From: Pseudomonadota bacterium | GTDB lineage: Bacteria; Pseudomonadota; Alphaproteobacteria; Acetobacterales; Acetobacteraceae | Direction of reading: 5' to 3' | NCBI GenBank assembly: GCA_021826565.1 | Contig: JAKAZJ010000083.1 | Span: 1-7,382, forward strand | Length of the DNA: 7,382 bases | In this document: positions 1-5,238 of the stretch, in pieces | Layout of the letters: each line of letters opens with the position of its first letter | Numbering within the stretch: position 1 is the stretch's first letter | Position numbers and translations under genes: made by a program | The notes under the pieces: model-generated | The model's input: the letters and a program-made list of their open reading frames with translations, nothing else | The model's database searches: none | Told to the model about the DNA's origin: nothing

Positions 1-406
1 AGGAGTCTTCGCAGGCCTCGATCATCGAGCCGGTATGGCAACAATAGCAGGACCCCTTGTCGGGGTGTGGGCCACGGCCGAATTCCGAGTTCATCGTGTC
101 GACTTCCAGTTCGAGGCAGATCTCGATGGCGCGCTTCCAGTGCCGCACCGCTGCCTTGCGCTCGTCCTCGTCATTCGACGCCCAGCGATACATCGGCAGC
201 AGCGAGGCGATCCCCACACCGGCCTCTTTCAGCGCCCGCCTGAAGCCCCGCACCCGTTCCGGAAACACCCGCGGCGCCTTGAACCATTCCAGAAAATCTC
301 CCCGCGGGGAAAGTTCGATCCAGTCGAAGCCGATTTCCTTCACTCTGAAGGGCAGTTCCTCCAGGCCAAGATGACGGTGCATGAACGGATCAAGTGCGAT
401 CTTCAT
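1..406 (-). CDS. TIM-barrel sugar phosphate isomerase/epimerase, 5' part (runs off window)
   Basis: The first 135 codons are present; the rest lies beyond base 1. The protein begins MKIALDPFMHRHLGLEELPF and has the AP-endonuclease-2/IolE-IolI type TIM-barrel pattern: a first strand, then GFDWIELSPR (residues 26-35), then a strand ending in a conserved acid, TMNSEFGRG (104-112), where Glu108 is the likely metal ligand. A cysteine-rich stretch follows (Cys120, Cys122, Cys123, Cys132 around CYCCHTG). The start is supported by a good Shine-Dalgarno (AGGGAGGA on the minus strand, 413-420), 6 nt before the ATG. These enzymes isomerise or epimerise keto sugars or cyclitols with a divalent metal; the substrate cannot be told here. 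The gene is divergent from the LacI-family gene, so it is probably a target of that regulator. Its inositol relevance is inferred only from the neighbouring block. Confidence 0.85.
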   Translation of the reverse strand, partial: MKIALDPFMHRHLGLEELPFRVKEIGFDWIELSPRGDFLEWFKAPRVFPERVRGFRRALKEAGVGIASLLPMYRWASNDEDERKAAVRHWKRAIEICLELEVDTMNSEFGRGPHPDKGSCYCCHTGSMIEACEDS

Positions 407-412
407 CGTATG

Positions 413-420
413 TCCTCCCT
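413..420 (-). promoter_or_regulatory. Ribosome binding site of the sugar isomerase gene
   Basis: The plus strand reads TCCTCCCT, which is AGGGAGGA on the minus strand, 6 nt before the ATG at 406-404. It fixes the start of the left-edge isomerase. Confidence 0.7.
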
Positions 421-493
421 GCGGCAGCGCTTCGGCAAGTCCTGCCGCGCGGTCCGGCATCTCTTCTTACGCGCTCTGTAACGGGCACGCCGC

Positions 494-527
494 GTGCGCT
501 GTTGACGATTTTTCGTCAACAGCGCAC
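494..527. promoter_or_regulatory. Perfect inverted repeat, candidate operator of the LacI-family regulator
   Basis: The arms GTGCGCTGTTGACGA (494-508) and TCGTCAACAGCGCAC (513-527) are perfect reverse complements over 15 bp, separated by TTTT. The repeat lies in the 129-bp gap between the divergent isomerase and LacI-type genes and ends 8 nt before the latter's ATG. LacI-family proteins bind palindromes as dimers, so an autoregulatory operator controlling both directions is the natural reading. It is longer than a usual LacI operator, so it might also act as an RNA hairpin in a leader. No run of T follows either arm, which argues against a terminator. The TTGACG in each arm resembles a -35 box, but I found no convincing -10 at the right distance on either strand. 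Confidence 0.65.
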
Positions 528-535
528 TCTCGCGC

Positions 536-1609
536 ATGACTGGAGCCCAAGCTTCCCGCAAGACACGGACGCGCGCCCGCCTTGCCGACATTGCGCGGGT
601 GGCGGGTGTAAGCATTGCCACAGTGGACCGGGTCTTCAACGAGCGTGAGTCAGTTTCAGATGCCGCGCGCGAACGGGTGATCCGGGTCGCGCGCGAGATG
701 GGTGTGCGCCGGGATCTGCCAGAAGCCTACAGGCCGATCACGCATCTTGACCTGATCCTGCCGAAGAACGACTCACCATTTTTCGTCCGCCTTCGGGCGG
801 CTTTCCGCGACGGTATCGCCATGCTGGATCGTGGCATCGCCATGCACCGGCACATCCTTGCCGTGGAGGATACCGCAAGCTTCGTGCGCCTCATTTCCGA
901 GACGTCCTACGCACGACAAGGAATGATCCTCGCCGTCCCGGACCGACCGGAGATCCGTGCCGCGGTCCAATCCATCCAGGCCGCCGGCCAGAAGGTGGTA
1001 ACGATCGTGACCGATCTGCCGGGTCTCGCCGGAGCTGATTATCTTGGCATTGATAATCGTCAGGCAGGCGCCACTGCCGCCCATCTTCTCGGGCGCAGCT
1101 GCCGGCAGAGTGGCCGGGTCGCCGTTCTCGGTGCCCATCACGACTGGGCTGGTCATGTCGAGCGCATGGGAGGCTTCCAGACGACGCTATCGCGCGATTT
1201 CCCCCACCTGCATTGCGAGATCATCGAAATGGATACGCGCGACGACCCTGATCGTTGTGCGCGTTCTCTGCGAGCGGCATTGTCGTTCGGGCCGCTTGTC
1301 GGCGTCTACAATACCGGCGCCGGCTCGATCGGCATCATGAATGCGCTGAAAGGGGCTATGCCGCGTCCATTCTGGATCGGACACGAGTTATCCGACGATC
1401 ACATCATCTATCTCAAGGACGGCACAATGGATTACGCGATTGATCAGAATCCGCGTGGCCAGGCCCTAGGTAGCTTGCAGACCCTTCTTTACCGCTGCGG
1501 TCTGATCACCTCCACCCCGGCACTGTCGCATGCCGAACTGCGAATTTACACCCGGGAGAATCTGCCCGCCCGCAATTATGAGGAATCTAGTCAGTTGTCG
1601 TTGGACTAG
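536..1609 (+). CDS. LacI-family transcriptional regulator, 3' end rewritten by an IS remnant
   Basis: This 357-residue protein has an N-terminal helix-turn-helix, LADIARVAGVSIATVDRVFN (residues 16-35), typical of the LacI subgroup with VDRV in the recognition helix. A sugar-binding periplasmic-protein-like effector domain follows from about residue 65 (HLDLILP) to FWIGHELSDDHI and the DGTMDYAIDQNP segment that usually lies near the end. It probably represses or activates the divergent isomerase gene in response to a sugar or cyclitol. The ATG at 536 is the only usable start in frame (an in-frame TGA sits at 503-505). No Shine-Dalgarno precedes it, only the inverted repeat, so translation may be leaderless or weak. 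After IYTRENLPAR the last residues continue into the IS481 terminus near 1596, and the TAG at 1607-1609 is inside the IS. Both domains look complete, so function may be kept. Confidence 0.88.
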   Translation: MTGAQASRKTRTRARLADIARVAGVSIATVDRVFNERESVSDAARERVIRVAREMGVRRDLPEAYRPITHLDLILPKNDSPFFVRLRAAFRDGIAMLDRGIAMHRHILAVEDTASFVRLISETSYARQGMILAVPDRPEIRAAVQSIQAAGQKVVTIVTDLPGLAGADYLGIDNRQAGATAAHLLGRSCRQSGRVAVLGAHHDWAGHVERMGGFQTTLSRDFPHLHCEIIEMDTRDDPDRCARSLRAALSFGPLVGVYNTGAGSIGIMNALKGAMPRPFWIGHELSDDHIIYLKDGTMDYAIDQNPRGQALGSLQTLLYRCGLITSTPALSHAELRIYTRENLPARNYEESSQLSLD

Positions 1610-1782
1610 GTGTTTAGTCCCGGAATTTGGTCGATTGGGGTGATGATGAACCCGTTTGGCTCTGACGTCCATCGTTTGCAGATGAATTCGTTTGGTATGA
1701 GACCCTTTAGGGTCTTGAGCCATTGGGCAAAGTTGTAGGCGTCGATCAAGTCGCGAAGGTGGCGGCGCAAAATATCATGTGA
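1596..1782 (-). mobile_element. IS481-family element remnant (one end only)
   Basis: A probable IS end starts with TGT at 1596 (TGTCGTTGGACTAGG), which suits the TGT...ACA termini of IS481-family elements. Inside it is the 3' end of the transposase gene on the minus strand. The element is broken at about 1776-1782, where thpR-like sequence begins, so more than four fifths of the transposase and the other terminus are missing. It cannot move on its own. The exact terminus is inferred from TGT and from the end of host-like lacI sequence; no second end or target duplication is present to confirm it. Confidence 0.72.
1606..1782 (-). pseudogene. IS481-family transposase, C-terminal 58 residues only
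   Basis: On the minus strand, codons from 1782 down to the TAG at 1608-1606 read SHDILRRHLRDL, then AYNFAQWLKTLKG, NEFICKRW and finally IPGLNT. This is the characteristic C-terminus of IS481 transposases (rve-type DDE integrase core; known members carry ..YNF..RLKTLKGLTPYEFICK.W and end in PGLNT). Full proteins are about 320-340 residues; here the catalytic DDE residues are all missing. The stop codon overlaps, on the opposite strand, the stop of the LacI-type gene: the bases CTAG (1606-1609) serve both. Confidence 0.85.
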
Positions 1783-2095
1783 CACTGCGCGTCATCGGCG
1801 AAGCCTACCGCTTCAGGCCTGGGACATCGACCACGCGCTCGCCGCAATCCACGCGCCGGGGCTTCCGTTCATCCTTGTCTGCGCGGGCTGCTTCGCGAAG
1901 GTTGGCCGGGTCACTTCGCTGTGGATGGGCGTGGAACGCAATCAGGCCTTGCTGCATTTTCAGTCGAAGATCGAGACTGCGCTGCGGCGGATCGTGCTGG
2001 CGCCGGAACACCGCCGCTACGCGCCTCACGTGACACTATTCAGTTCGCACTTTAGCGACAACCATGCGGTCTAGACTTTGGAGGTCGAATACTAA
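1776..2095 (+). pseudogene. thpR: Degraded RNA 2',3'-cyclic phosphodiesterase (ThpR/LigT-like)
   Basis: The remnant carries both HxTL motifs of the 2H phosphoesterase fold: HVTLRVIGEA from 1776 and APHVTL at 2021-2038. Between them is recognisable ThpR sequence (AGCFAKVGRVTSLWMGVERN, then SKIETALRR). Four lesions are visible. The N-terminal ~40 residues are gone, replaced by the IS remnant. One base is missing between about 1810 and 1820: adding a C restores FQAWDIDHALAAI across the shift. About 30 residues normally found between the second HxTL and the final strand are absent, PHVTL being joined directly to FSSHFSDNHAV. A TAG at 2072-2074 sits where Tyr is usual, followed in frame by TLEVEY and TAA at 2093-2095. 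Intact ThpR proteins are about 180 residues and act on RNA 2',3'-cyclic phosphate ends. This copy cannot be functional. Confidence 0.82.
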
Positions 2096-2103
2096 CTCGG
2101 TGC

Positions 2104-2160
2104 CCGGCACCCGCGCCCTGACGAAAGTCGCCACCGTCAGACCGGTGCCGCGGGTGCCGG
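2104..2160. repeat. Nested inverted repeat spanning the SDR stop codon
   Basis: The outer arms CCGGCACCCGCG (2104-2115) and CGCGGGTGCCGG (2149-2160) are perfect 12-bp complements. Inside them CTGACG (2118-2123) pairs with CGTCAG (2135-2140), which includes the stop codon of the minus-strand SDR gene. It could fold in the 3' end of the SDR mRNA as a stability or termination element. No T-run follows, so a canonical intrinsic terminator is not supported. Confidence 0.5.
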
Positions 2161-2949
2161 AGACGAGTCGTAGGCACCCCAGACCGACTGGTCGAAGTTG
2201 ACCATCGCCCCCGTCATCAATCCGGATTCGGCGCTGGAGAGGAAGGCAACCGCGCGCGCGACCTCGGTCGGGTCGATCAGCCGGCCGAAGGGTTGCTGCG
2301 CTGCGGCGTCGGCCAGCCAGTTCTCGCTGGCGCCGTGGAATTCGGTCTGAACCCGGTGTTCGCCATCGCTCGCCATCCAGCCGATATTCAGGCCGTTGAC
2401 GCGGATTCGGTTGCGCAGGAGTGCATAGGCGGTGTTCTGCGTCAGGGTCGCCAGCGCGCCTTTCGAGGCGCAGTAGGCGGAAATGAAGGGCTGCCCAGCC
2501 TTCGCCGACATCGAGCAGATATTGACGATCGTGCCTTCGGTATTCTCTCGCCGCATGATCCGGATTGCATCCTGCATGAGAAAGAACGGCCCGCGGACGT
2601 TGACGGCGAACATGCGGTCAAACAGATCCGGGGAGGTATCGATGATGGTGCCACGGTCGGTGATCGCAGCGGCGTTGACAAGGACATCGACCCGACCGAA
2701 AGCGGTGTCGGCCGCGGCGACGACCGCTCGGCAATCCTCGACCTGCCCGAGATCGGCTTGCACGAAGATTACCCGAGCGCCAGTGGCTTCAGATATTTCC
2801 CTTGCCCGCGCCTCACCCTTTTCACGCGAGCGGCCACAGGTGACCAACCCGGCGGCATCGCGCTCGGCGAATAGCCGGGCGATCGCCAAGCCAAGCCCTT
2901 GGGTGCCGCCGGAAACAATCGCGATTTTTCCCGACAATTGAGCCATCAT
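2137..2949 (-). CDS. Short-chain dehydrogenase/reductase (classical SDR)
   Basis: This 270-residue protein is a full classical SDR. It has the nucleotide motif SGGTQGLG (13-20), NAAA (92-95), and the catalytic set Asn117, Ser146, Tyr159 and Lys163 in YCASK. Arg40 after the second strand may favour NADP(H), though this is uncertain. It oxidises or reduces a secondary alcohol/ketone; in this setting the substrate is probably a cyclitol, inosose or sugar acid. It overlaps the stop of iolE (ATGATG over TGA), so the two are translationally coupled in one operon. An AGGAG (2955-2959) lies 5 nt before the first ATG and 8 nt before the second (2946), so the second Met may be the real start. The C-terminus SSPAPAAPV lies past the Rossmann domain. 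The substrate is not identifiable from sequence. Confidence 0.9.
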   Translation of the reverse strand: MMAQLSGKIAIVSGGTQGLGLAIARLFAERDAAGLVTCGRSREKGEARAREISEATGARVIFVQADLGQVEDCRAVVAAADTAFGRVDVLVNAAAITDRGTIIDTSPDLFDRMFAVNVRGPFFLMQDAIRIMRRENTEGTIVNICSMSAKAGQPFISAYCASKGALATLTQNTAYALLRNRIRVNGLNIGWMASDGEHRVQTEFHGASENWLADAAAQQPFGRLIDPTEVARAVAFLSSAESGLMTGAMVNFDQSVWGAYDSSPAPAAPV

Positions 2950-3857
2950 CGGGTCTCCTGAATAGAATAGCCGGCGCGACGCAGCGCATCGGCGAGAGCG
3001 TCGTGGCCGATTTTCGCATAGCGCGCCGGCGGTGCCTTGGCCGGGTCTTGCTCGGCCTCGACGACGAACCAGCCTTCGTAACCGAAATCGGCAAGACGCT
3101 GGATGACCGGTCCGAAATCGATGGAGCCGTCGCCCGGCACGGTGAAGGCGCCAGCGAGGACCGCATCCAGAAAGGACTGCCGCGTACGGTCGAGCCCCGC
3201 GATCACTGGCTCTCGCACATCCTTAACGTGAACATGGCGGATTCGCCTGCCATGTTTCGTCAGCACGCGGAACATGTCGCCGCCGGCAAAGCGGAGATGC
3301 CCGGCATCGAAAAGCAGCCCGACGGCCTCGCCGGTATGGGCCATCAGCAGATTGATGTCGCGCTCGGTCTCGACCGCGGTGGCCATGTGATGGTGGAAGA
3401 CGAGCGGAACGCCCTGTTCCGCACAGTATTCGGCAAAGCGAGTCAGGCGCCGCCCATAGGCGGGAAACGCATCCTCCGCTAACACACGGCGACCGGCGAG
3501 CGGGGCGTTGCGGCGATTCTGCAGCGTGCCGGCCGTTTCGCCATAAACGAGGCAGGAAGCACCGAGCTCTCGAAACAAGGCGAGTTGAGCGGCGGCCTGC
3601 TCACGCTCGGCTACGAGATCGTCGGGTGCGTCCAACACCGTTCCGGAATACCAGCCGCCGACGAGAGAAAGACCGAAAGCGCCCAGCTTTGCCCGCAGAG
3701 ACGGAGCATCTCTTGGAAACTTGCCGCCATTTTCGACGCCAATGAAGCCGGCGGCACGACTCTCGGCGAGGCAGGTTTCGAGCGGCGTGTCACCGCCGAG
3801 TTCCGGCAGGTCGTCATTGGTCCAGGCGATCGGGGCAATGGCCAGCTTGGCTTTCAT
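2946..3857 (-). CDS. iolE: myo-Inosose-2 dehydratase (2-keto-myo-inositol dehydratase)
   Basis: The 303-residue protein matches IolE closely in length and motifs: IAPIAWTNDDLPELGGDTP (7-25), GGKFP (44-48), LVYGETAG (103-110), VFHHHM (153-158), LLFDAGH (181-187), HVHVKD (208-213), TVPGDG (239-244) and VVEAEQDPAKAPP near the C-terminus. It is a metal-dependent TIM-barrel enzyme that removes water from 2-keto-myo-inositol (scyllo-inosose) to give the trihydroxycyclohexane-dione, the second step of myo-inositol catabolism in the cytoplasm. Glu107, Glu267, Asp184 and His187/His210 are in positions typical of metal and substrate ligands in this fold. The start is set by GGAGG (3865-3869), 7 nt upstream. 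It follows the RpiR-type gene by 113 bp, with its own AT-rich candidate promoter/operator, and overlaps the SDR gene downstream. Confidence 0.94.
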   Translation of the reverse strand: MKAKLAIAPIAWTNDDLPELGGDTPLETCLAESRAAGFIGVENGGKFPRDAPSLRAKLGAFGLSLVGGWYSGTVLDAPDDLVAEREQAAAQLALFRELGASCLVYGETAGTLQNRRNAPLAGRRVLAEDAFPAYGRRLTRFAEYCAEQGVPLVFHHHMATAVETERDINLLMAHTGEAVGLLFDAGHLRFAGGDMFRVLTKHGRRIRHVHVKDVREPVIAGLDRTRQSFLDAVLAGAFTVPGDGSIDFGPVIQRLADFGYEGWFVVEAEQDPAKAPPARYAKIGHDALADALRRAGYSIQETR

Positions 3858-3906
3858 TCAGAATCCTCCCATCCCGCGGCCTCGGCAAGCGACCTACGCG
3901 GCTTTA

Positions 3907-3931
3907 GAATTTTTATTGCCGATTATTTTAT
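3907..3931 (-). promoter_or_regulatory. Shared AT-rich motif, copy 1: candidate RpiR (IolR) operator and promoter of iolE
   Basis: The plus strand reads GAATTTTTATTGCCGATTAT then TTTAT. It matches 21 of 25 bases with a copy at 4991-5015 upstream of the RpiR-type gene. On the minus strand the box covers AATAAT (3927-3922), preceded at 17 bp by TTGCAA (3950-3945). That is a plausible sigma-70-like promoter about 70 bp upstream of the iolE start. A repressor bound here would block it. The only regulator between and beside the two copies is the RpiR-family protein. Confidence 0.55.
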
Positions 3932-3953
3932 ATTGCAAGCTTTATTGCAATAA
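3914..3953. repeat. TATTGC repeats with a 12-bp palindrome upstream of iolE
   Basis: TATTGC occurs at 3914-3919, 3931-3936 and 3943-3948. The last lies in the perfect palindrome TTATTGCAATAA (3942-3953). This AT-rich cluster stands out between two GC-rich genes. It overlaps the shared motif and the predicted -35, so it may be part of the same operator region. Confidence 0.5.
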
Positions 3954-3970
3954 TGCCGCCGCCGGAAGCG

Positions 3971-4915
3971 TCAGGTTCCTTCAGCGCGCCGGCGGCGCGG
4001 GCCGGCGGCACCGCGGCTGCGATCCTTCTCGGTGACGGTGGGGATACGTGGCATTTCATCTCGGCCGCGCTGAAGGATCGCCGCACTCGCCACCGCAAGG
4101 CATTGTACGAGGCACATCGGCGCCGCGAGCGTGCGCGCGAACGAGTATTCATCCTCCGGAACCGTGAAGAGCGCCTTTGCATCCTTGGCGATCGGCGACA
4201 GCTGGCTATCGGTAATAGCAATGACGGGCGTTCCGCTCGCGGCCGCGCGCTCGGAAATCGCCACCACCTCCTGCGCATAATGCCGGAAGGCGATGGCGAC
4301 GAGCACGTCGCCGCGCGTCATTGTTTCCGCCATTTCCTGCGCGAGGCCGCCCGCCGGATCGAGCAGGACAACGCGGCGGTGCAGCATGGTCAGCAGGTAG
4401 CGCAGCAGCAGGGCGATGGGTTCGGAGCGGAGCTGGCCGGCGATGTAGATCGTGTCGGCCCCGGTGATCAAGCGGGCTGCTGCGGTGAGGGTGTCCTCGG
4501 GAACGCGTTCGAGCAGGTCCTGTAGGGCGGCTATGTCGCGCACTACAAGATCGCGCAGGTAACCGAGATTGCCGGAGCGCGCATGGCGGGACAGTTCGCC
4601 ATCCAGCGCCTTGACCCGCTCGCGGAACCCCGGCGCCGCCGTGGCAAGCCGGGTCTGAAACACGGCTTGCAATTCCTTGAACCCGGAATAGCCGAATTCC
4701 TGGGCGAAACGGACCAGGCTGGAAGCATGGGTGTCACATCGCAGCGCGATGACACTGATCGATTCGAGCGCGACGACATTGGGATTTTGTGTGACGAAAC
4801 GGGCGATTTTCTGAAATCCCGAAGAAAGGTTGGGATATTGCGCGGTGATGAGATTGACGATGCCCTCATAGTTCTCCGGCAGTCCGCTGCCGGACGTCGA
4901 CTTACCCCTGACCAT
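3971..4915 (-). CDS. iolR: MurR/RpiR-family transcriptional regulator, likely inositol regulator
   Basis: The 314-residue protein has the RpiR layout. An N-terminal helix-turn-helix domain spans about residues 15-90 (LSSGFQKIARFVTQNPNVVA, SSLVRFAQEFGYSGFKELQ). A SIS sugar-phosphate-binding domain spans about 130-265 (ADTIYIAGQLRSEPIALLLRYLL, GDVLVAIAFRHYAQEVV, PVIAITDS). RpiR-type IolR proteins repress inositol genes in rhizobia and Salmonella, and here the gene sits directly upstream of iolE and divergent from the aldolase-dehydrogenase-iolG run, so the same role is inferred. The start has a modest GGAGAG (4923-4928) 7 nt upstream and an in-frame stop immediately before it. Odd: after the SIS domain there is a basic, apparently disordered tail (DRSRGAAGPRRRRAEGT). 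The symbol rests on context, not on sequence identity I can measure. Confidence 0.85.
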   Translation of the reverse strand: MVRGKSTSGSGLPENYEGIVNLITAQYPNLSSGFQKIARFVTQNPNVVALESISVIALRCDTHASSLVRFAQEFGYSGFKELQAVFQTRLATAAPGFRERVKALDGELSRHARSGNLGYLRDLVVRDIAALQDLLERVPEDTLTAAARLITGADTIYIAGQLRSEPIALLLRYLLTMLHRRVVLLDPAGGLAQEMAETMTRGDVLVAIAFRHYAQEVVAISERAAASGTPVIAITDSQLSPIAKDAKALFTVPEDEYSFARTLAAPMCLVQCLAVASAAILQRGRDEMPRIPTVTEKDRSRGAAGPRRRRAEGT

Positions 4916-4990
4916 TCACCCACTCTCCGCTTCACTGGTTTCGTTCGCGACCGGACACCGATGCCCGTATGGGAAGACGGAATCGGTTTG

Positions 4991-5015
4991 GAATTTTTGT
5001 TGCAGATTATATTTT
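4991..5015 (-). promoter_or_regulatory. Shared AT-rich motif, copy 2: candidate RpiR (IolR) operator upstream of rpiR
   Basis: The plus strand reads GAATTTTTGTTGCAGATTAT then ATTTT, aligning with copy 1 at 3907-3931 (21/25). The minus strand contains a perfect TATAAT (5011-5006) at the position that is AATAAT in copy 1, about 90 bp upstream of the RpiR start. Its -35 is weak (ACAGAA at 17 bp), as might suit an activated or weakly expressed regulator gene. Confidence 0.55.
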
Positions 5016-5028
5016 TCGGCAATATGTT
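5000..5028 (+). promoter_or_regulatory. Candidate promoter for the aldolase-dehydrogenase-iolG run
   Basis: TTGCAG (5000-5005) and TATGTT (5023-5028) are separated by 17 bp. They share bases with the operator-like motif, so one repressor could shut off both directions. The match is partial and the resulting leader is long, so confidence is low. Confidence 0.3.
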
Positions 5029-5202
5029 TTCTGTGTCACACCATGAACACAATCGGCACAACAAGACGAGGAACCGCCTTCCGATGATCCGATCGATCCG
5101 CACGTGCCCGCCGCCCATGGCGCCTTCGTCCTGCCTCCAAAGTCAGGGCATGCAGTACGGCGACGCAGTCCGGTCAGCTGCCACTATAGCGTGCGGATGC
5201 GG

Positions 5203-5224
5203 CATCGCAAGAAACGTTGCGATG
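5203..5224 (+). promoter_or_regulatory. Hairpin / inverted repeat 14 nt before the aldolase start
   Basis: CATCGCAA (5203-5210) and TTGCGATG (5217-5224) are perfect complements around a 6-nt loop GAAACG. It lies just upstream of an ATG with no clear Shine-Dalgarno. It may be a DNA operator (its GCAA/TTGC halves resemble the TTGC elements of the shared motif) or an RNA structure affecting translation. Confidence 0.45.
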
Positions 5225-5238
5225 ACCGGTAGCCGGCA

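Larger units (their letters stand above)
4916..5238. other. 323-bp divergent intergenic region between rpiR and the aldolase gene
   Basis: No gene is supported here. The region holds the second copy of the shared AT-rich motif (4991-5015), a candidate minus-strand -10 and a candidate plus-strand promoter around 5000-5028, and a hairpin at 5203-5224. From about 5031 to 5200 I see nothing specific. If the plus-strand promoter is right, the leader of the aldolase mRNA would be about 200 nt. Confidence 0.6.

Noticed and set aside
35..481. Plus-strand frames of 105-148 codons at the left edge
   Set aside because: The minus strand encodes a strongly recognisable sugar isomerase N-terminus with a ribosome site; the plus frames are its shadow.
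1603..1620. GGACTA / TAGTCC inverted repeat as a terminator of the LacI-type gene
   Set aside because: The stem is only 6 bp, with no T-run, and it is part of the IS terminus.
2293..2874. 193-codon plus-strand frame opposite the SDR gene
   Set aside because: Antisense shadow of a well-supported SDR; no motifs.
3964..3979. GGAA-N8-TTCC as an IolR-type operator
   Set aside because: The spacing is 8, not the 6 I recall for Sinorhizobium IolR, and it overlaps the end of the RpiR coding sequence; one chance match is not enough.
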